Assembly (NCBI GenBank): GCA_031276585.1
Contig: JAISMT010000116.1
Location: 1 to 9,199 of the forward strand
Length of the DNA: 9,199 nt
Source: Bifidobacteriaceae bacterium
GTDB taxonomy: Bacteria; Actinomycetota; Actinomycetes; Actinomycetales; WQXJ01
Reading direction: 5' to 3'
The number at the start of each line of letters is the position of its first letter. The stretch's first letter is position 1. The notes under the pieces are model-generated. The model did not search any database. It was not told the origin of the DNA and was given only the letters and a program-made list of their open reading frames with translations. Of the stretch, positions 6,389-9,199 are shown one piece after another. A program made the position numbers and the translations under genes.

Positions 6389-7455
6389 ACGCCATCGCCT
6401 TTGAACCGTTTACTTTGTCCGGCCTCACGTTGCAAAACCGGATTGTGATGGCGCCGATGACGCGCACTCGCGCCATCGGGTCAGTACCGGGTGAGTTGGT
6501 GGCCGAGTATTACACTCAACGAGCTAGCGCGGGCTTAATCATTACTGAGGGTGTTGCTCCATCGGACGTGGGGATTGGCTACCCTGACACACCCGGTCTC
6601 TATTCCGAACCACAAATCGCGGGCTGGCGCTCTGTTACAGAAGCGGTACATGCCGCGGGCGGTGCTATTTTTGCGCAGATCATGCACGTGGGCCGAATCG
6701 GTGATCCATCGTTACACCGTGACGGCCAGAACACGGTGGCCCCCTCGGCCATAGCCGCTGAGGGACAGATTTACACCCACCAGGGAATGATCCCCTATGT
6801 AGTCCCCGATCCGATGACTCCTGAAGTTATACGCCAGACCATTGCTGACTATGTGAACGCCGCCCGTAACGCGGTTGAAGCTGGCTTTGACGGCGTGGAA
6901 CTACACGGTGCTAACGGTTACCTCATCCACCAGTTCCTCTCTTCCTCCGCCAATATCCGCGAAGACGAATGGGGTGGTGACATTGACGGCCACATCCGTT
7001 TTGCGGTTGAGGTGGCACAAGCGGTAGTGGCTGCGATAGGCAGTCACCGGGTAGGTTTCCGGATTTCACCAGCCAATACTTTGCATTCCATTACAGAGAC
7101 AGCTACACGCGAACTTTATCTCAAACTCATCTCTGAACTGAGCCCTCTGAAGTTGGCCTACCTGCATCTGGCGGAGAGCAATGCGGGCGCCGAACACACA
7201 GCAGAACTAGTAGCGGCTTGGCCCGGTGCCCTAATTCTGAATCCATTCACCGGGGACCGTCCCACCGATGCCTCTGACCTTGAATTGATTGGACAGGGAG
7301 TTGATCTGATTTCGTTCGGCACCAACTTCATTGGAACACCAGATCTTCCGCTACGGCTGCGCCAAGGCGCCGCGCTCAATCCGCTGCGGCCACAGTTTTT
7401 CTACGGTATTAGCAGTGAGGGGTACACCGATTATCCGGCGCTTTCAGGCAGCTGA
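6385..7455 (+). CDS. Old Yellow Enzyme-type NAD(P)H:flavin oxidoreductase (ene-reductase, NemA-like)
   Basis: Cytosolic FMN TIM-barrel enzyme that reduces C=C bonds next to a carbonyl or nitro group, with NAD(P)H as donor. Its 356 aa match the classical OYE class. Visible motifs are NRIVMAPMTRTRA (18-30; T26 sits where OYEs tune the flavin), FAQIMHVGRI (96-105), the substrate and proton-donor segment ELHGANGYLIHQFL (172-185; H174, N177 and Y179 match the OYE1 His-Asn-Tyr set), VGFRISPANT (223-232; R226) and the closing YGISSEGYTDYPAL (340-353). Two family landmarks are altered. The usual N-x-R-x-D-x-YGGS-x-ENR reads NIREDEWGGDIDGH (190-203), and the FMN-phosphate motif GRxFIANPDL reads GTNFIGTPDL (312-321), losing its Arg. 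The start overlaps the preceding stop by four bases. Genetic linkage to a ring monooxygenase suggests a role in reducing an enone formed during catabolism; a detoxification role is the alternative. Confidence 0.9.
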   Translation: MNAIAFEPFTLSGLTLQNRIVMAPMTRTRAIGSVPGELVAEYYTQRASAGLIITEGVAPSDVGIGYPDTPGLYSEPQIAGWRSVTEAVHAAGGAIFAQIMHVGRIGDPSLHRDGQNTVAPSAIAAEGQIYTHQGMIPYVVPDPMTPEVIRQTIADYVNAARNAVEAGFDGVELHGANGYLIHQFLSSSANIREDEWGGDIDGHIRFAVEVAQAVVAAIGSHRVGFRISPANTLHSITETATRELYLKLISELSPLKLAYLHLAESNAGAEHTAELVAAWPGALILNPFTGDRPTDASDLELIGQGVDLISFGTNFIGTPDLPLRLRQGAALNPLRPQFFYGISSEGYTDYPALSGS

Positions 7456-7457
7456 AA
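7442..7457 (+). other. Short hairpin across the OYE stop codon
   Basis: TTTCAG (7442-7447) and CTGAAA (7452-7457) form a 6-bp perfect stem with a GCAG loop spanning the TGA. In the 73-bp gap before the next gene a second small hairpin, TGGTG/CACCA (7481-7485 with 7489-7493, 3-nt loop), follows. Neither has a T-run, so these are unlikely to be strong terminators; they might act as RNA-processing or stability elements between co-transcribed genes. Confidence 0.25.
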
Positions 7458-7511
7458 CAGCGGATGGGTGGCATTAGGTCTGGTGCTCCACCAACACACA
7501 ACGCATCCTGT

Positions 7512-7520
7512 AAGGAAGGA
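7512..7520 (+). promoter_or_regulatory. Strong ribosome binding site for the SnoaL-like gene
   Basis: AAGGAAGGA ends 8 bases before the ATG at 7529 and is the best Shine-Dalgarno match in the window. It selects this ATG over the in-frame one at codon 9. Confidence 0.65.
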
Positions 7521-7528
7521 AGAACCCC

Positions 7529-7993
7529 ATGACTGAAAACCGTCCCAGAGACATGACTGATGAACAACGCAAACAGATCGCCTACGAATACCTGAAGGCT
7601 TTTGACCTAGGCGGTGTTACCCCCTCCGGCAAGCCGATTATTGAGCTATTTGCACCGAGCGCCGAGGTATATTTTCCGAAGTGGGGCATTGCTCGAGGTG
7701 TTGACCAAATCTCGGGGATGTTAGCTGATATTGGTGCCCCCATCCGGAAGATTGTGCACCACTTCTCTGACATCAATTGGATATTCACTGGCGGTGATGT
7801 GCTGGTAGCCGAGGGCACCAGCCACGGTGAGCATCAAGATGGATTGTGGCGAGCTGACGTACCGGAATGGGGAGCCGGGCGTTGGTGTGATGTTTTTGAG
7901 ATTCGCCAATTTCAGATTCACCGAGTCTTTGTTTACCTAGATCCGGACTATGCCGGGCGAGACACTGACCGCTACCCCTGGATCCAGCGGTAG
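7529..7993 (+). CDS. SnoaL-like / NTF2-fold protein (polyketide-cyclase or ketosteroid-isomerase superfamily)
   Basis: A 154-aa soluble protein with the NTF2-like cone-fold pattern. An N-terminal helix (EQRKQIAYEYLKAFDLGG, 12-29) is followed by the FAPSAEVYFPKWGIARG segment (41-57), a short helix, then strands HHFSDINWIFTGGDVLVAEGTSHG (about 78-100), GRWCDVFEIRQFQIHRVFVYLDPDYAG (117-143) and the RYPW tail. Members use this pocket for isomerisation, hydration, aldol cyclisation or simple binding of ring compounds, and many have no assigned reaction. His78, His79, Asp81 and Asp121 are polar candidates for the pocket, but I cannot tell which would be catalytic. It lies 73 bp after the OYE gene in the same direction with its own good ribosome site, so co-transcription is likely. 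Its last codons lie inside a 36-nt palindrome. Clustering with the monooxygenase and OYE suggests it processes one of their products. Confidence 0.82.
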   Translation: MTENRPRDMTDEQRKQIAYEYLKAFDLGGVTPSGKPIIELFAPSAEVYFPKWGIARGVDQISGMLADIGAPIRKIVHHFSDINWIFTGGDVLVAEGTSHGEHQDGLWRADVPEWGAGRWCDVFEIRQFQIHRVFVYLDPDYAGRDTDRYPWIQR

Positions 7994-8000
7994 CGGTCAG
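7965..8000. terminator. 36-nt near-perfect palindrome, probable bidirectional terminator
   Basis: Arms CTGACCGCTACC (7965-7976) and GGTAGCGGTCAG (7989-8000) are exact reverse complements. Between them the core CTGGATCCAG is itself a palindrome, separated from each arm by one C-C mismatch. The hairpin would be very stable and contains the TAG (7991-7993) of the SnoaL-like gene. It sits between convergent genes, ending 41 bp before the last base of xerC, so it could stop transcription from both sides. A clear T-run is missing on both strands (only GTTT follows on +), so the terminator role is likely rather than certain. Confidence 0.5.
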
Positions 8001-8041
8001 GTTTACAACAGGCGATCTAGGTTTGGAATCTTGCGACCAAA

Positions 8042-9013
8042 TTAGCCTTCTTGCCCGGAGCGAGGGTGAGCTTGAGCGTAAGAACTCCAAAGGCGCTCGG
8101 TAGAAACGTGGGTGTAACGCTGCGTGGTACCAATGGAACTGTGCCCCAAAAACTCTTGGACCGTGCGCAGGTCCGAACCGCCTTCTAGTAGATGAGTGGC
8201 AGCCGAATGCCGCAAAGCGTGCGGGGCCACATGACCTAACCCGGCTAGGGCCGCCAACCGGTAGACCACTTGGCGAGCCTGCCGAGAATTTAGACGCCCA
8301 CCCCGGGCCCCCAAAAACAACGCCGGTTCTCCCCCCGGAGATTTACCTAAGCGAACCCGCGTTAGGATCTGTTCCCGGCCCCTCTCAACCCACTGTTCCA
8401 GAGCGCGAGCGGCAGGCAAACCAAAGGGAACCATCCGCTCTTGATTACCTTTCCCCACCACTCGCAACAGCCGTTCCGCTAGGTCCAACGAATCTAGGTT
8501 CAACGCTACGGCTTCCGAAACCCGGATCCCAGTGGCATAAATTAGCTCCACTAAAGCCCGGTCCCTCAAACCAATGGGGCCTTGTTCTACTGCTGCGGCT
8601 AAGGCTTGTTCCATCAGGGTGGCCGCTTCACTCGGGCTTAGTACTTGGGGCAGGTGACGGCGCGGTGCGGGAGTCAGTAGACGTACCGAAGGGTCTGCGG
8701 GCATCAAACCATGAGATCCCGCCCATCTACAAAAACGTTTCGCAGAGGCTCCCCGCCGAGCTAATGAAGATTGGGCTTCTCCCCGGTCTAAGTGAAGAGC
8801 CAACCAGTCACGTAAATCTTCTAATCCCAGGGTGGCCAATTCAGTGTCCGAGCCCACTGCTAAATGCACTAATAGATCTGAAACATCACGCCGGTAGGCC
8901 ACTACCGTGTTACCGGATAGCCCCTCGCCGCGCAGAGAGCTGCTAAAACGTTCTAGTAACTCAACACGCCACGCCTCATCTCGGGCTTCATTCACGTTTT
9001 CTAGTATGTCCAT
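8042..9013 (-). CDS. xerC: Tyrosine recombinase XerC
   Basis: Site-specific recombinase that, in this family, resolves chromosome dimers at dif, either with XerD or alone. The 323-aa protein has an N-terminal SAM-like core-binding domain (about 15-105) and a C-terminal catalytic domain (about 120-315). The full catalytic set is visible: Arg164 in ATGIRVSE, Lys188 in VGKGNQER, His265 and Arg268 in PHALRHSAATHLL, His291 in FLGHSS and nucleophile Tyr300 in TQRYTHV. The C-terminal SYAQAHPRSG resembles XerC endings. It follows dprA by 4 bp on the minus strand, a conserved housekeeping arrangement that argues against an integrase of a mobile element, though sequence alone cannot separate XerC from XerD or from a diverged integrase. 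No clear Shine-Dalgarno precedes the ATG at 9013, suggesting coupling to dprA translation; a GTG at codon 7 is an alternative start. Confidence 0.9.
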   Translation of the reverse strand: MDILENVNEARDEAWRVELLERFSSSLRGEGLSGNTVVAYRRDVSDLLVHLAVGSDTELATLGLEDLRDWLALHLDRGEAQSSLARRGASAKRFCRWAGSHGLMPADPSVRLLTPAPRRHLPQVLSPSEAATLMEQALAAAVEQGPIGLRDRALVELIYATGIRVSEAVALNLDSLDLAERLLRVVGKGNQERMVPFGLPAARALEQWVERGREQILTRVRLGKSPGGEPALFLGARGGRLNSRQARQVVYRLAALAGLGHVAPHALRHSAATHLLEGGSDLRTVQEFLGHSSIGTTQRYTHVSTERLWSSYAQAHPRSGQEG

Positions 9014-9017
9014 GATT

Positions 9018-9199
9018 TCAAATATGGCGGGCGGGGGCGCGCCGCCACCGCCCGCCAGTCAGTTGTACCCGCCCAGAACGCTCCAACCGCCCCAAAGCTG
9101 CCATCACCTGCGGTGTAGAAAGCCCGCAAGCTGCCACCAGCGAGGTCAAAGTTACCGCACGCGCCAGTGGTAGGGACTCAAACACTTGCCGGTCCGGAG
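9018..9199 (-). CDS. dprA: DNA-processing protein DprA, C-terminal end (partial)
   Basis: The last 59 codons of a minus-strand gene that enters from the right edge and ends with TGA at 9020-9018. The peptide includes VFESLPLARAVTLTSLVAA, then CGLSTPQVMAALGRLE and SGRVQLTGGRWRR. This is the winged-helix domain found at the C-terminus of DprA/Smf: a short helix, then a GLS-x-x-x-V-x-x-AL-x-x-LE-x-x-G recognition pattern, then a basic wing. DprA binds incoming single-stranded DNA and loads RecA during natural transformation, and is kept in many non-competent bacteria. The catalytic-type Rossmann core lies outside the window. The 4-bp gap to xerC indicates one operon and matches gene order seen in many bacteria, including actinomycetes. 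The call rests on a short fragment plus context. Confidence 0.75.
   Translation of the reverse strand, partial: PDRQVFESLPLARAVTLTSLVAACGLSTPQVMAALGRLERSGRVQLTGGRWRRAPARHI

Noticed and set aside
7965..8000. dif-like recombination site next to xerC
   Set aside because: Known dif sites are about 28 bp with an A+T-rich centre and imperfect arms; this palindrome is G+C-rich, has no such centre and does not resemble the actinobacterial dif pattern.
8042..9013. Phage or genomic-island integrase
   Set aside because: The protein has XerC length and ending, is 4 bp from dprA in a housekeeping arrangement, and no tRNA, direct repeat or other mobile gene is nearby.
8665..9173. Plus-strand open frames opposite xerC and dprA
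   Set aside because: They lie entirely antisense to a recombinase with all catalytic residues and to the DprA end, and show no domain pattern of their own.
1..9199. CRISPR array, insertion sequence or tandem repeat
   Set aside because: I saw no regularly spaced repeats, no terminal inverted repeats with a transposase and no tandem copies in the window.

Overview
The window looks like a chromosomal segment from a bacterium, most probably an actinomycete-type organism (Actinomycetota). This rests on the dprA-xerC gene pair at the right end, lipoprotein export with a classical lipobox, and G+C in the 50s percent in the few lines I counted by eye. The phylum is an inference and I cannot name a genus.

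Layout, left to right. Four genes on the + strand form a tight transport and oxidation operon (48-5428): a double-domain sugar-type ABC ATPase, its CUT2/RbsC-type permease (8-bp overlap), a lipoprotein substrate-binding protein, and 27 bp later a class A flavin monooxygenase of the phenol-hydroxylase type. A 312-bp gap without a gene (5429-5740) follows. It holds a TTGACA hexamer, a perfect 10-bp palindrome and stems that could compete with each other, so it may be the promoter and leader of a second unit. That unit (5741-7993, + strand) encodes a protein with two similar halves that looks like a duplicated dimeric alpha/beta-barrel (EthD/monooxygenase-like) fold, an Old Yellow Enzyme-type flavin oxidoreductase (ATGA overlap), and a SnoaL/NTF2-fold protein. 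A near-perfect 36-nt palindrome covers the stop codon of the last gene. The minus strand then carries a complete xerC-type tyrosine recombinase (8042-9013) and, 4 bp upstream of it, the last 59 codons of dprA (9018-9199), which runs off the window.

How they may work together: the importer would bring in a small ring-containing compound (a sugar-like, glycosylated or otherwise cyclic molecule). The monooxygenase would hydroxylate it with NAD(P)H and O2, the OYE would reduce an activated C=C bond, and the two small alpha+beta proteins would handle an unstable intermediate by isomerisation, hydration or cyclisation. Each family assignment is well supported by motifs. The joint pathway and its substrate are inference: no ring-cleavage enzyme, CoA ligase, glycosidase or regulator lies in the window to fix them. 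The right-hand dprA-xerC pair is housekeeping DNA and marks where the accessory cluster meets the conserved chromosome.
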